Source of the DNA: a virus
Direction: 5' to 3' (one strand)
IMG/VR virus record: IMGVR_UViG_3300042549_008312
Span: 101,849-165,848 of that record
Length of the DNA stretch: 64,000 nt
Within the stretch, counting starts at the first letter, position 1, and the number at the start of each line of letters is the position of its first letter. Position numbers and translations under genes: made by a program. Shown here piece by piece: positions 46,101-53,926 of the stretch. The notes under the pieces are model-generated. The model had not been told where the DNA came from, searched no databases, and saw only the letters and a program-made list of their open reading frames with translations.

Positions 46101-46241
46101 CAAGACACCTTGGAAGAATTTTTCACACCATCCCCAATGGAAAAAGAATTCTGGGCTAAAATGAAATATGAATCTGATTATTGGTTTTCAGATGAAATAA
46201 GATTTAAAATACCTGGTCTAGATGAAGAATTTACGGTTTAG
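43140..46241 (+). CDS. Family B DNA polymerase with a macro-like domain inserted in the exonuclease
   Basis: 1,033 residues. Proofreading motifs: Exo I FDLETTG (near 170), Exo II YNSANFDWDF (near 232), Exo III in RYLVDDLWETMEVD (near 502). Polymerase motifs: A in MDYNSLYPAIQ (near 588), B in KIFINSMFGALG (655-664), C in LDTDGV (near 706; the usual form is DTDS). Between Exo II and Exo III, residues about 364-487 hold a separate domain: IFVFGDNMTRQGLGGQA, GEPNVIGVVTKHSP and IVFPKMGIGTGLAQL, the pattern of a stand-alone macro-like phage/bacterial domain (I know it as DUF7831-like). No intein splice motifs are visible at its edges. The gene has a host-type promoter and is alone in its unit. Confidence 0.95.
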   Translation: MAEYKISLEEIEKFLNGHNDEKYIVNVEYDAETNLIHKVKQDPERGNYVETEPLLAFMWIKNLNKIKELTNFYGNSDSKIKSARQRFGIEIKSLGGDHPKLLEGYRYLVTCNQGNKRMLDFFREGGIYVYDTRNDIRSHFLMISPVEQYFIHTGKRLFKGYEEYDDIHKFIFDLETTGLDPHINRIFLIGVYTNKGVKEIIPVEDDDESERQAITKFFEVINDIKPTIIAGYNSANFDWDFFFVRCQKLGLNIQDIAITLKPGELIQRKEKSVLKLGNEVEEYTQTNMFGYSVIDIIHSARRAQAIDSSMKSVGLKYVCKYNKIAKKNRVYIVGDKIGNTWYSKDKFYFDDRTGSYTKTKPALEFMDYIRREDIQANPDKIFVFGDNMTRQGLGGQAKEMRGEPNVIGVVTKHSPESTPESYFNDKDFDSIKKYIDTDINQIIEKIKEGKTIVFPKMGIGTGLAQLDMRAPKTFKYLIDLLRALRDYINTFQEVDGKYIVERYLVDDLWETMEVDAVYNQSSFLLAKLVPTTYQRVSTMGTAGLWKLLMMTYSFENDLAIPVSDVKRDYTGGLSRLFKVGYSTTLRKMDYNSLYPAIQLAHDVFPSVDVNGAMKSMLKYFHTERFNAKKLSDKYKKEGNYQLADKYKRKQLPLKIFINSMFGALGAPMAFQWAEIDVSERITCTARQYLRLMVTFFVKRGYTPLVLDTDGVNFMAPKNGEHYTYIGKGLNDEVEAGKEYTGVKAIVAEFNDTYMRGEMGLGLDGIWPATINLSRKNYALLEDDGSISLTGNSIKSKAMPVYIEEFLAKGMKMLLNGHGYDFVQYYYEYAEKVYNKEIPLAKIATKSRVKKSINAYINRGGDKNGRQLAKQAHMELAIKHDIDVNLGDTIYYVNNGKTKSHGDAQEDKHGEMYATLVPNDIIENQPDYIGEYNVPKYLEALNKKVEPLLVAFSLDVRDKILIKKSGERTMFLRSELDLVNNQPTDIEDQDTLEEFFTPSPMEKEFWAKMKYESDYWFSDEIRFKIPGLDEEFTV

Positions 46242-46261
46242 TTGAAATATTACTCAAATCA

Positions 46262-46285
46262 CCGATATTTATAGTAAAATATCGG
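46262..46285. promoter_or_regulatory. Late promoter element inside a perfect palindrome
   Basis: CCGATATTT, ATAGTA, AAATATCGG: perfect nine-base arms ending at the ATG at 46286. It contains GATATTTATA (46264-46273). The palindrome could also be an operator or could hide the start codon region in an RNA hairpin. Confidence 0.6.
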
Positions 46286-46858
46286 ATGAACACTAATAAA
46301 GATATAAACGAATTTATTGATGCAGATGGTGATATAATTAGTGGTGATAAAAAATACATTAATTACGTTAACACCACTCATGATACAACTGATGCTACTA
46401 TTTTAAAAACTAGACAACCGTTTGTTTTTCAAAACTATAGAAGATATTACGGTGAATCTGTATTACCTTTTAATAACGAAGCAGATTATTGTAAAAGCAA
46501 CCCTAAGAAATTCTATGAATTTTTGGGTAAAAAAGGTATGGAACATACTTTTGAGGATTATTTTACTGAAGTAAAACAAAGAAAAGATGTTAAACCTGTC
46601 ATTGACCCCAAAGATAAATTAAAAGAAATTGCCAAAGAAAAAGCGTTTAAAATGCTTGAGGATCTTATTTCAAAAAGAACGGACAATGATTACCTTATTT
46701 CAAAGAATATGCCAACGAGTATAGAGGAAGTTAAAGATAAAGAAAAATTGCTTTTTGATAAATTTGACAAAATTCTTGAATTTTTTAAGAACAACTTAAA
46801 TGAAGGTGAGAAAAAATTATTAATGTCTTATTTTGAAGACTCATTAAAAAATGGATAA
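46286..46858 (+). CDS. Hypothetical protein, first gene of a late operon
   Basis: 190 residues. The N-terminal half holds RQPFVFQNYRRYYGESVLPFNN and YCKSNPKKFYEFLGKKG; the C-terminal half is highly charged and helical (coiled coil likely). No signal peptide, membrane segment or known catalytic motif. It is followed with an eight-base overlap by the next unknown gene. The operon continues to the holin-like gene. The late promoter-like element suggests a virion or assembly protein. Confidence 0.65.
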   Translation: MNTNKDINEFIDADGDIISGDKKYINYVNTTHDTTDATILKTRQPFVFQNYRRYYGESVLPFNNEADYCKSNPKKFYEFLGKKGMEHTFEDYFTEVKQRKDVKPVIDPKDKLKEIAKEKAFKMLEDLISKRTDNDYLISKNMPTSIEEVKDKEKLLFDKFDKILEFFKNNLNEGEKKLLMSYFEDSLKNG

Positions 46859-47345
46859 AAATTCAAAATTATATGAGGTAAATTCAAAACTTATCGGTAT
46901 GACTTATGACATACCAGATGAGGTTTTGATTCATATTAAAAATACATTAAAAAAATTTAAAGACCACAAAACAGTTAAAGGTTATAAAAGAGCTAATTTT
47001 TTGGTGAATAACCCAAATCAACCGTATGTTAATTTAGCTATGATTAAATCATATTTTGATAACGTAAATAAAGATGAGGTTAATCCAGTTGAATACGCTT
47101 TAAACGGTGGTGATGTATTAAATGTTTGGGTTCAGGATCTCATAAAAAGAGAAAAAGAAAGAGTTCAGGGTAATAAAGTTGCTAGGACAAATGCTGGTAT
47201 GAACGGTCAGTTTAGAAAAGATTCTGAAGGGGATGATTTTAATACCGATTTACCAAATAACGTAATGGATACGCCAGACATAATGTTTAATAGCGCATTA
47301 CTTGAAGATATAACTAGAATAAAAAAATTAATAAATAAAATATAA
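46851..47345 (+). CDS. Hypothetical protein
   Basis: 164 residues, mixed alpha, with DIPDEVLIHIKNTLKKFKD, YVNLAMIKSYFDNVNKDE and a Lys/Arg-rich helix VQDLIKREKERVQGNKV, which could bind nucleic acid. The helix-rich, basic character and the place before small structural genes would fit a small terminase subunit, but no winged or coiled motif is strong enough to name it. Overlaps the upstream gene by eight bases. Confidence 0.6.
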   Translation: MDKNSKLYEVNSKLIGMTYDIPDEVLIHIKNTLKKFKDHKTVKGYKRANFLVNNPNQPYVNLAMIKSYFDNVNKDEVNPVEYALNGGDVLNVWVQDLIKREKERVQGNKVARTNAGMNGQFRKDSEGDDFNTDLPNNVMDTPDIMFNSALLEDITRIKKLINKI

Positions 47346-47347
47346 TC

Positions 47348-47611
47348 ATGGCAGATAACATTTTAAAAGTACCAGCATCCACACAATTAAGACAGGTTGC
47401 TGATCAAGAACTAAACGGTAAATTAATACCAGTTAATGAGTATAAACCAAACTCTTTTGAGTATAGCTCAACAAACCCTAACGCACTTAGTGGTGACGCT
47501 AAGGGTAAAGGTGATATCGGTAACACCACTGATGTTGAAGAAAGATCAAAATTGGTTGCTGTTAACAATTATAAAGACAGTAATACATATCCAGATTCAT
47601 CTGTAGTTTAA
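47348..47611 (+). CDS. Small Asn/Ser-rich protein, probably virion component
   Basis: 87 residues of low hydrophobicity (NPNALSGDAKGKGDIGNTT), starting two bases after the previous stop. It has no recognisable domain and looks largely disordered. Composition and operon position suggest a minor virion protein; function unknown. Confidence 0.55.
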   Translation: MADNILKVPASTQLRQVADQELNGKLIPVNEYKPNSFEYSSTNPNALSGDAKGKGDIGNTTDVEERSKLVAVNNYKDSNTYPDSSVV

Positions 47612-47623
47612 TTTTTTTTATTT

Positions 47624-48259
47624 ATGCTTATTATTGAAAACACAAGTGGTAACAAACTCGACATATTAAAATACGCAATTGAAAATAAATATTCAATTGT
47701 ATTTTGGTATAGAGGTGTTAAACTAGGTGACCCAAATGAAAAAGGTTATACACGCCAAAATTATAGACGTGTTGAACCCGTGGCTTTGGGTAAAAGTGAT
47801 AAAACAGGTAAAGACATGTTAAGAGCTTTTCAATATAATGGTGCGACAAATACTAAAAACCAAGTTTATAAAACATTTATTGTAGATGAAATAAAAGATG
47901 GTAGTATACAAATGGTTTACGATTCAACAGGTAAGCAATTAAGAACCTTTGATACTAATAACCAAAGATATACAGATAAAAACGGAAATAGCGCTGAATT
48001 TAGGTCAAATGGTAATGATTTAAAAATGGCTTCTGGTAGATCAGAAAAATATGTAGATACTAGCAAACCAGCTGGACCAACAGACCCTAAATACGCTAAC
48101 ATGAATTATAAAGAACCAGAAATAAAAAATAAACCAGAACAAAAACCAGTGGAACCCCAACCTCAAGGACAAAATGTCCCTGAGAACCCAAATGACAAAG
48201 AGGTTGTAACTGAACATAGTTCTGGATTCTTAAAATGGATATATAACATATATGGATAA
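47624..48259 (+). CDS. WYL-like domain protein
   Basis: 211 residues. Residues about 10-90 follow the WYL ligand-sensor fold: LKYAIENKYSIVFWYRGV, NYRRVEPVALG, MLRAFQYNG and YKTFIVDEIKDG, with no helix-turn-helix before it. The rest is Pro/Lys/Gln-rich and probably disordered, ending in a hydrophobic tail SSGFLKWIYNIY. WYL domains normally sense nucleotides or single-stranded nucleic acid in transcription regulators and defence proteins. In phage operons of late type they have no set role. The stop overlaps the next start by eight bases. Confidence 0.6.
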   Translation: MLIIENTSGNKLDILKYAIENKYSIVFWYRGVKLGDPNEKGYTRQNYRRVEPVALGKSDKTGKDMLRAFQYNGATNTKNQVYKTFIVDEIKDGSIQMVYDSTGKQLRTFDTNNQRYTDKNGNSAEFRSNGNDLKMASGRSEKYVDTSKPAGPTDPKYANMNYKEPEIKNKPEQKPVEPQPQGQNVPENPNDKEVVTEHSSGFLKWIYNIYG

Positions 48260-48860
48260 TCAAGATAAAGCAGCGTTATTAGCACAAGGAATTGCTAAAG
48301 CAAGAATAGTAATGGAAAAAGTTGAAGCCAATACTGGCGGTAAAATGGCACAAGATAGAGGTATGTCGGGCATGAATAGAGAAGTTTATTCAGACAACTA
48401 CCAAGAACGTGAACCAGAATATTTAACCGAAGAGCAAGTTGCAGCTAGAACAAGAAATGCTGGTGGTGGTGTACCTAAAAACACTATGAAAAACCTGTCA
48501 TCATCAAAAATGCCTAAAGAAATACTACAGTCGTTCATCGATAATCCGATTGTTGACCCAACGGTACCAGTTGGTATGGATAATTTAATGGAGCAAATCG
48601 CTAAAGCACAACCTAAAATTAGACAAATTGATGAAGTTGTACAACCAAGATCAGTTGCACCAGCTCAATCAGCCCCAGCTTTAACAATGGATAGGGAGTT
48701 AATTGAATACATTATCAAAAAAACCGTTGAGACTGTTCTTGAAGAACAAGCTAAAAAAACTAGTATTGATGAGAATTTTCAAATTAAAATAGGTGACAAA
48801 ATATTTGGTGGTAAATTAAATGTTTTAAAAGAAAATAATAATAAATCAGTTAAAAAGTAA
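48252..48860 (+). CDS. Hypothetical helical protein, possible head core/scaffold
   Basis: 202 residues, helical at both ends. The N-terminal helix ALLAQGIAKARIVMEKVEA is followed by a disordered stretch, a helix MDNLMEQIAKAQPKIRQIDE, then a helix ELIEYIIKKTVETVLEEQ and a short beta segment FQIKIGDKIFGGKLNVL. The last part recurs as a module in some phage structural proteins I recall, without known function. It precedes the holin-like gene by four bases. Confidence 0.6.
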   Translation: MDNQDKAALLAQGIAKARIVMEKVEANTGGKMAQDRGMSGMNREVYSDNYQEREPEYLTEEQVAARTRNAGGGVPKNTMKNLSSSKMPKEILQSFIDNPIVDPTVPVGMDNLMEQIAKAQPKIRQIDEVVQPRSVAPAQSAPALTMDRELIEYIIKKTVETVLEEQAKKTSIDENFQIKIGDKIFGGKLNVLKENNNKSVKK

Positions 48861-48864
48861 AATT

Positions 48865-49026
48865 ATGAAAAAAGAACAAGTATTAGGAATCGTAAGACAC
48901 GTATTGACGTTTGTTGGCGGTATTTTAGTAGCAAAAGGTTTGGCGACAGATGTTTTGTCTAATGAATTAATTGGCGCTGCCATGACATTAGTTGGTGGTA
49001 TATGGTCAATCACCTCAAAAAAATAA
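48865..49026 (+). CDS. Small holin-like membrane protein
   Basis: 53 residues (ATG 48865, stop ending 49026). Layout: KKEQVLGIVRHVLTF, a Gly/Val-rich membrane span VGGILVAKGLATDVL, a second span LIGAAMTLVGGIWSI and a short basic tail TSKK. This matches the small phage holin-like family (Pam3 gp28-type) in size, start and GGILVAKG motif. It would make pores in the inner membrane at the end of infection. Two hydrophobic helices with a Lys-rich end fit that role. The only other wall enzymes in the window are in the tail hub, so the free endolysin is not in view. Confidence 0.75.
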   Translation: MKKEQVLGIVRHVLTFVGGILVAKGLATDVLSNELIGAAMTLVGGIWSITSKK

Positions 49027-49046
49027 CTCTTTAAATAAATAAACAA

Positions 49047-49235
49047 ATGAGTAATAATATAATAAAATTTTGTAAAAACAAATGCTGTCCAGTTATTGAG
49101 GTTCAAGAAAACGCAATTGTATTGGGTGATAAAGAAGGACCAGAAGGAATAACAACATGGACTAAAACCCAATTTGCTGACTTTGTTGAAGCGGCTAAAG
49201 AAGGTAAATTTGACGAAATTGTTAACGAATCTTAA
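49047..49235 (+). CDS. DUF397-like small protein
   Basis: 62 residues: CCPVIEVQENAIVLGD, KEGPEGITTWTKTQFADF and VEAAKEGKFDEI follow the DUF397 plan (C-V-E-V, D-S-K-x-P-x-G, F/W-T-x-x-x-W-x-x-F, K-x-G-x-F-D). DUF397 is best known from actinobacteria, next to helix-turn-helix regulators. It is the last gene before a terminator. Function unknown; the resemblance rests on pattern only. Confidence 0.6.
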   Translation: MSNNIIKFCKNKCCPVIEVQENAIVLGDKEGPEGITTWTKTQFADFVEAAKEGKFDEIVNES

Positions 49236-49266
49236 AATTAAGGTTCATACTAAGAAAAAATAAATT

Positions 49267-49296
49267 ATGGGGAATTTAATATTCCCCATTTTTTTT
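49267..49296 (+). terminator. Rho-independent terminator at end of late operon
   Basis: ATGGGGAAT, TTAAT, ATTCCCCAT followed by a run of eight T. It closes the operon that starts at 46286. Confidence 0.92.
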
Positions 49297-49297
49297 G

Positions 49298-49305
49298 TAC
49301 TTTTG
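49298..49305 (+). promoter_or_regulatory. Host-like -7 box before the glycan island (candidate)
   Basis: TACTTTTG matches TAnnTTTG; 19 bases upstream there is TTTA rather than TTTG, inside the terminator hairpin. It lies 53 bases before the ATG at 49358, the first glycan-island gene. Confidence 0.35.
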
Positions 49306-49357
49306 TTTGATTTTTAAACCTTTTTTCCTATTATTATGGAAACATAATATAAAACCT

Positions 49358-50578
49358 ATGAGTAAAATTAATATATTAGTACAACCAAACGATAGAGCTG
49401 GTTCAGGTAAATATCGATGTGTAGACCCACATGTAACACTACAGAATAATAACGCGGATGATTTTTTTGTTGAGATTAATGAAAACGTTAATTTTAATGA
49501 TGATGGTTACCTAAAAAAATTCCAGTTGTTCTTTTTCCATAGAGCCCCAGGTGGTAATTATTTACAAGGTGCTGAAATCATCAAAAAAATTAAATCATTT
49601 GGTGGTAAAGTTATTATTGACTTAGATGATCACTGGGATTTAGATCCATCACATGGTTTATATCAAACAGCAAAAAAAAATAATATACCAGGCCACACGA
49701 TTAATATCGTAAAAGAAGCTGATTTAGTAACCGTGTCAACGCATTTTTTACAAAAAGAGGTTTTAAAATATAACAAAAAATGTGTTGTTTTGGCTAACGC
49801 AATAAACCCAAATGAAACACAATTTAAACCAAAACCAAGTGAGTCAGATAGGTTAAGATTTGGCTGGTTAGGTGGCTCATCACACGCTAAAGATATCGAG
49901 TTATTAAAAGGTGTACCTCAAAGGTCAAATGAGTACGGGGATAAGATGCAAATTGTATTATGTGGTTATGACACAAGAGGTACTGTTAGGGCTCAAAACC
50001 CTGAAACAGGTGAAATGATGGAAAGACAAATGCAACCTGTTGAAACAACTTGGTTTATGTATGAAATATACCTAACCGATCATTTTAAAACGATTAAAGA
50101 TCAGGAATATATTAAACATTTGTTGAAATTTGAGCAAGACCTAAATTACGATGATACAAATATGCCATATAGAAGAATATGGACTAAGCCAATTGATACA
50201 TACGCAAAGGGTTATAATGAATTTGATGTGGCTTTAGCACCGTTAAATGATAGTTCTTTTAATAAATATAAATCCCAGTTAAAGGTAATTGAGGCTGGGT
50301 TCCATAAAAAAGCTATAATAGCTCAAAATTATGGGCCTTACACCATTGATTTGGTTTCTGCAATTGAAAAGGGTGGCGGTTTTAATTCAAAAGGTAACTC
50401 TTTATTAGTTGAATCAAGTAAAAACCACAAACAATGGAGTCAACACATTAAAAGGTTAATTGATAACCCAAATCTTGTTGAAGATCTTGGTGAAAAACTA
50501 TATGAGACCGTTAAAGACAGGTATGATATAAATCACGTAACAAAATTAAGAGCTGAAATTTATAAAACATTAATATAA
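49358..50578 (+). CDS. Glycosyltransferase, GT-B type
   Basis: 406 residues from the ATG at 49358 (MSKINILVQP); an upstream start would add a hydrophobic run from the leader. An N-terminal domain (NDRAGSGKYRCVDPHVTL, IIDLDDHWDLDPSHG) and a C-terminal domain with LRFGWLGGSSHAKDIELL and FDVALAPLNDSSFNKYKSQLKVIEAG, the donor-binding pattern of GT4-like enzymes, are visible. It would transfer a sugar from an NDP-sugar. First gene of the glycan island; the dUTPase gene follows one base later. Confidence 0.8.
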   Translation: MSKINILVQPNDRAGSGKYRCVDPHVTLQNNNADDFFVEINENVNFNDDGYLKKFQLFFFHRAPGGNYLQGAEIIKKIKSFGGKVIIDLDDHWDLDPSHGLYQTAKKNNIPGHTINIVKEADLVTVSTHFLQKEVLKYNKKCVVLANAINPNETQFKPKPSESDRLRFGWLGGSSHAKDIELLKGVPQRSNEYGDKMQIVLCGYDTRGTVRAQNPETGEMMERQMQPVETTWFMYEIYLTDHFKTIKDQEYIKHLLKFEQDLNYDDTNMPYRRIWTKPIDTYAKGYNEFDVALAPLNDSSFNKYKSQLKVIEAGFHKKAIIAQNYGPYTIDLVSAIEKGGGFNSKGNSLLVESSKNHKQWSQHIKRLIDNPNLVEDLGEKLYETVKDRYDINHVTKLRAEIYKTLI

Positions 50579-50579
50579 T

Positions 50580-51167
50580 ATGAGTAACAACAGATTAGAA
50601 GATTTAAACATGGATGATCTTTTTGATGATGAAACAAAAAATGAGTTGGATAGTATTCTAAAAGAAACCCAGCACATGATGGGTGATTGGGATTATGATC
50701 CAGCTACAATGACAATTAAATTGAAGGTTTCTTTCATTAACAAATCGAATAACCCAGACCCTACTTATGAAAAAGAAGGAGATAGTGGTTTTGACATCAG
50801 AGCTTTTATTGGTAACCCTGTTGATATTGAGCCAGGTTGTAGAGCTTTAATAAAAACAGGTTTGTATTTTGAAATACCTTTGGGGTATGAATTACAAATT
50901 AGATCTAGAAGTGGTTTAGCTTTAAATAACGGTGTTATGGTTTTAAATAGCCCTGGTACTGTTGATTCTGGATACAGAGGTGAGATTGGTATTATTTTAC
51001 ACAATACGGATAAATTAAACCCGTTCTATGTACACAATGGTGATAGAATAGCACAAGGTGTTATTGCCGCTGTACAAACAATGGGTAAAACTAAATTTAT
51101 AAAAACAAACGAACTATCAAGTAGCGATAGAGGTGCTGGTGGTTTCGGTTCAACTGGGGTTAGTTAA
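50580..51167 (+). CDS. dut: dUTP diphosphatase with N-terminal extension
   Basis: 195 residues with all five trimeric dUTPase motifs: I GDSGFDIRA (near 67), II RSRSGLA, III NSPGTVDSGYRGEIG, IV GDRIAQGVI, V DRGAGGFGSTG. About 40 acidic residues precede the core. It hydrolyses dUTP to dUMP, keeping uracil out of DNA and feeding thymidylate synthesis. Placed within the glycan island, one base after a glycosyltransferase and overlapping the next gene by one base. Confidence 0.95.
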   Translation: MSNNRLEDLNMDDLFDDETKNELDSILKETQHMMGDWDYDPATMTIKLKVSFINKSNNPDPTYEKEGDSGFDIRAFIGNPVDIEPGCRALIKTGLYFEIPLGYELQIRSRSGLALNNGVMVLNSPGTVDSGYRGEIGIILHNTDKLNPFYVHNGDRIAQGVIAAVQTMGKTKFIKTNELSSSDRGAGGFGSTGVS

Positions 51168-51472
51168 TGATAGTATTTAAAGACCAAATAAAAGCTTATA
51201 AAGCAATCACAAGTGATATCTTAAACCAAATAGAATATAAAACTGTTTGGTCAGGTAAAAGAATTGATATTGGTGATAAAGTTTTATATGCGTTTGTATA
51301 CCCTTTAAATTCAGAGGATTATAAATTAGCAACGTTTCTTGAACGTGAATTAGGTGAAGTTAATCAAATGTTTACCTATCTTCAAACAATAAAAGGTATT
51401 ATACCAGTATTAAAATATAAAAATGATAATCTGGTAAGAGATTTAATCATAGAAGAAGAGAATGAGTCATAA
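51167..51472 (+). CDS. Hypothetical protein
   Basis: 101 residues, alpha/beta with DKVLYAFVYPLNSEDYKLA and a helical region LERELGEVNQMFTYLQTIK. No motif recognised. Start overlaps the dut stop by one base and its 3' end overlaps the next glycosyltransferase by 11 bases, so it is co-translated with both. Confidence 0.6.
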   Translation: MIVFKDQIKAYKAITSDILNQIEYKTVWSGKRIDIGDKVLYAFVYPLNSEDYKLATFLERELGEVNQMFTYLQTIKGIIPVLKYKNDNLVRDLIIEEENES

Positions 51473-52898
51473 AATAAGCGTTGTTTTCTCAACAAGAAAG
51501 ATAGATGAAAATTTTATTGAGCATGTTAAGAAAACCTGTATGTATAAAGGTGTTGAAGTTTTACCATATGAAAATAATGGTGAATATTCTTTAACGGAAA
51601 TATACAATAAAGGTTTAAAAGATGCGTCAAGCGATATTATTATTTTTTGTCACGATGATATCCTGTTTGAAACAAAAAATTGGGGTGAAAAGGTTTTAAA
51701 AGCTTTTGAAAAAAACCCCGAATACGGTATTCTTGGCGTTGCTGGGACAAACCATATGGTTAGTGGTATGTGGTGGGAAGTACGTAGTGCAATGCATGGT
51801 ACAGTAAAACATACTGACGGTACAAAGGTATGGGCAAACAAATACTCCGAAAATTACGGTAATCAATTAAAAGAGATGGTTGCTGTGGATGGTTTATTTA
51901 TCGCTGTTGACAGAACCAGAATAGAAAATATTTTTGATGATCGATTTAAAGGTTTTCACTTTTATGATATATCATTTTGTTTATCAAACTATATTAATGG
52001 TGTTGATATTGGGTTAATATCAAACATAACAATATTACATAAGTCTGTTGGTCAGGTTAATGAACAATGGGTTGAAAATAAAACTTTATTTGAAGAAATA
52101 TATGGTGGGGAATTACCAATTTGTTTAAATGAGAATAATAAACATATTCTTTTTGATAAAGATTTACCAAAAATTGATATGTATGTTCTTTGCTGGAACG
52201 AAGAAAAAATTATACCTTACTTTTTAAAGCATTACGAAAATTATGTTTCAAATATATATGTCTATGATAATAAATCAAACGATGGTGGTACCAAATTATT
52301 AAAATCACACCCAAAGGTTACCGTAATACCATATGATACCAAAGGTGAGATTAGGGATGATACTTATTTACAGATAAAAAATAATGCCTGGAAAAACTCA
52401 ATTGGTAAGGCAGACATTGTTATTGTCTGTGATATGGATGAATTTTTACATAGCGATGATTTAAAAAAATCGATCATTAAGTTTTATGAAAGTGACTCAA
52501 CTATCATTAAACCAACTGGTTATGACATGATTGTAGATGAGTTTGAATTTAATTATGGTGATGAATTAACTAATCTTGTTAAAACTGGATATAAAAACCA
52601 ACTATTTGATAAACTAGTTATGTTTAAAACAAAAAATATAACTGAAATGAACTATAACGGTGGTTGTCATGTTGCAGCACCAAGAGGTAATAAAGTTAAA
52701 TTATTTGAAGGTGAATTTTTACTTTTACATTATAAAAGACTTGGTTTAAAATATTTTTTAAATAAAATGTCACTTTATAAAAAAAGGTTAAGTGAGTTTA
52801 ATAAAAAATATAAACTTGGTTATGAATATGAGTTTAATAAAAATAAACACACTGAAGATTTTAATGAATCTTTGGGTAAAATATCTGATGTTATTTAG
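51462..52898 (+). CDS. Double glycosyltransferase (two GT-A domains)
   Basis: 478 residues with two fused GT-A (family 2-like) halves. Half one, residues 1-220: KISVVFSTRK, GLKDASSDIIIFCHDDILF with a DxD-like HDD, and DGLFIAVDRTRI. Half two, from about 225: DMYVLCWNEEKIIPYFLKHY, YVYDNKSNDGG and DIVIVCDMDEFL with a DMD metal site, as in the Glyco_tranf_2_4 group. Each half could add a different sugar, so the protein may build a disaccharide step. Part of the glycan island. Confidence 0.85.
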   Translation: MSHKISVVFSTRKIDENFIEHVKKTCMYKGVEVLPYENNGEYSLTEIYNKGLKDASSDIIIFCHDDILFETKNWGEKVLKAFEKNPEYGILGVAGTNHMVSGMWWEVRSAMHGTVKHTDGTKVWANKYSENYGNQLKEMVAVDGLFIAVDRTRIENIFDDRFKGFHFYDISFCLSNYINGVDIGLISNITILHKSVGQVNEQWVENKTLFEEIYGGELPICLNENNKHILFDKDLPKIDMYVLCWNEEKIIPYFLKHYENYVSNIYVYDNKSNDGGTKLLKSHPKVTVIPYDTKGEIRDDTYLQIKNNAWKNSIGKADIVIVCDMDEFLHSDDLKKSIIKFYESDSTIIKPTGYDMIVDEFEFNYGDELTNLVKTGYKNQLFDKLVMFKTKNITEMNYNGGCHVAAPRGNKVKLFEGEFLLLHYKRLGLKYFLNKMSLYKKRLSEFNKKYKLGYEYEFNKNKHTEDFNESLGKISDVI

Positions 52899-52930
52899 TT
52901 TTCATAACTATTTAAATTAAAAAATATTAT

Positions 52931-53926
52931 ATGGGATTTTTTAGGATTAAAAAAACAACAAAAGATAGTGATAACAATCAGGTTATTTATGATAAAACAG
53001 ACAATTTTATAAAAGAGGAAAGATTGTCCGACACAGAAAAAACAACAATAAAAAAAAGCTATGTGGATACAAATAAAAGTGAGTCGTATATGATAAAAAA
53101 AACAGTAGTTAAAAAAAATAATCTTGTTGACGTAACAAAATATTTTGAAAAAAAAGAACTTGTGGTTGATTACTCTTTACCAGAAGTTACAGAAAATTTT
53201 GGTATTATAGACAATATTAATACAATCACACCTTTCCCTTTTAGACAAAAAAAATTGGCTGTTTTTATCCATATGTTTTATCCAGATCTATGGAGTACCT
53301 TAGATAGTTATTTAGATAACATTAAATGTAAGTTTGATTTATATATTAACGCTGTAATAGATAACTATGATAAAGATGTTATACATAAGATAGTTGATAA
53401 ATATCCTAACGCAAAAATTATTAAAAATATTAATAAAGGTAGAGATATTGGTGGTTTAATAACCATGTCAAAGTATATAATAAAAAATCAGTACGATTCC
53501 GTTTATTTTATACACACAAAAAAAAGCCCACATTTAAAAAGTGGTAACACTTGGAGAAATGATATGTTAATAGCGTTAATGGGTGATGAAAACAAAGTTA
53601 ATAATCTTATTAAAGATATAAGGTATTATGAGTTTGGTCTGATAACTCCAGGTTTATATAAAACAAATTCCATGGGTAGTAACCACAATAATTTAAGAAG
53701 ATTGATGCAGTTATATAAAATTGATTATGACTTAAAACAATTAGAATTTTCAGCTGGAACATTTTTTTTATGTAGTGCGGAATTAATTGAACAGATAGGT
53801 ATGCTAACGGATTTATCATATTTTGAAGATGGTTCTGATCTTGATGGGCAAATGGCTCACGCATTTGAAAGATTTTTACCTATTTTAACAATAAAAAAAT
53901 TAAATAAAACTATTAAATATGTCTAA
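52931..53926 (+). CDS. RgpF-like (rhamnan synthesis protein F) glycan protein
   Basis: 331 residues. The first 95 are charged and unrelated; from about 110 the sequence KLAVFIHMFYPDLWSTLDSY, KIIKNINKGRDIGGL, YDSVYFIHTKKSPHL and TWRNDMLIALMG follows the RgpF family, members of which act in making rhamnose-containing polysaccharides. GRDIGG and the HTKKS/HK motif are the hallmark. It overlaps the WbsX-like gene by eight bases. Sugar identity cannot be told from sequence. Confidence 0.85.
   Translation: MGFFRIKKTTKDSDNNQVIYDKTDNFIKEERLSDTEKTTIKKSYVDTNKSESYMIKKTVVKKNNLVDVTKYFEKKELVVDYSLPEVTENFGIIDNINTITPFPFRQKKLAVFIHMFYPDLWSTLDSYLDNIKCKFDLYINAVIDNYDKDVIHKIVDKYPNAKIIKNINKGRDIGGLITMSKYIIKNQYDSVYFIHTKKSPHLKSGNTWRNDMLIALMGDENKVNNLIKDIRYYEFGLITPGLYKTNSMGSNHNNLRRLMQLYKIDYDLKQLEFSAGTFFLCSAELIEQIGMLTDLSYFEDGSDLDGQMAHAFERFLPILTIKKLNKTIKYV

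Noticed and set aside
49295-49357. Upstream start for the first glycosyltransferase giving a hydrophobic signal-like leader
   Set aside because: That stretch is the T-run of the terminator and the promoter region; ATG at 49358 gives the usual family start.
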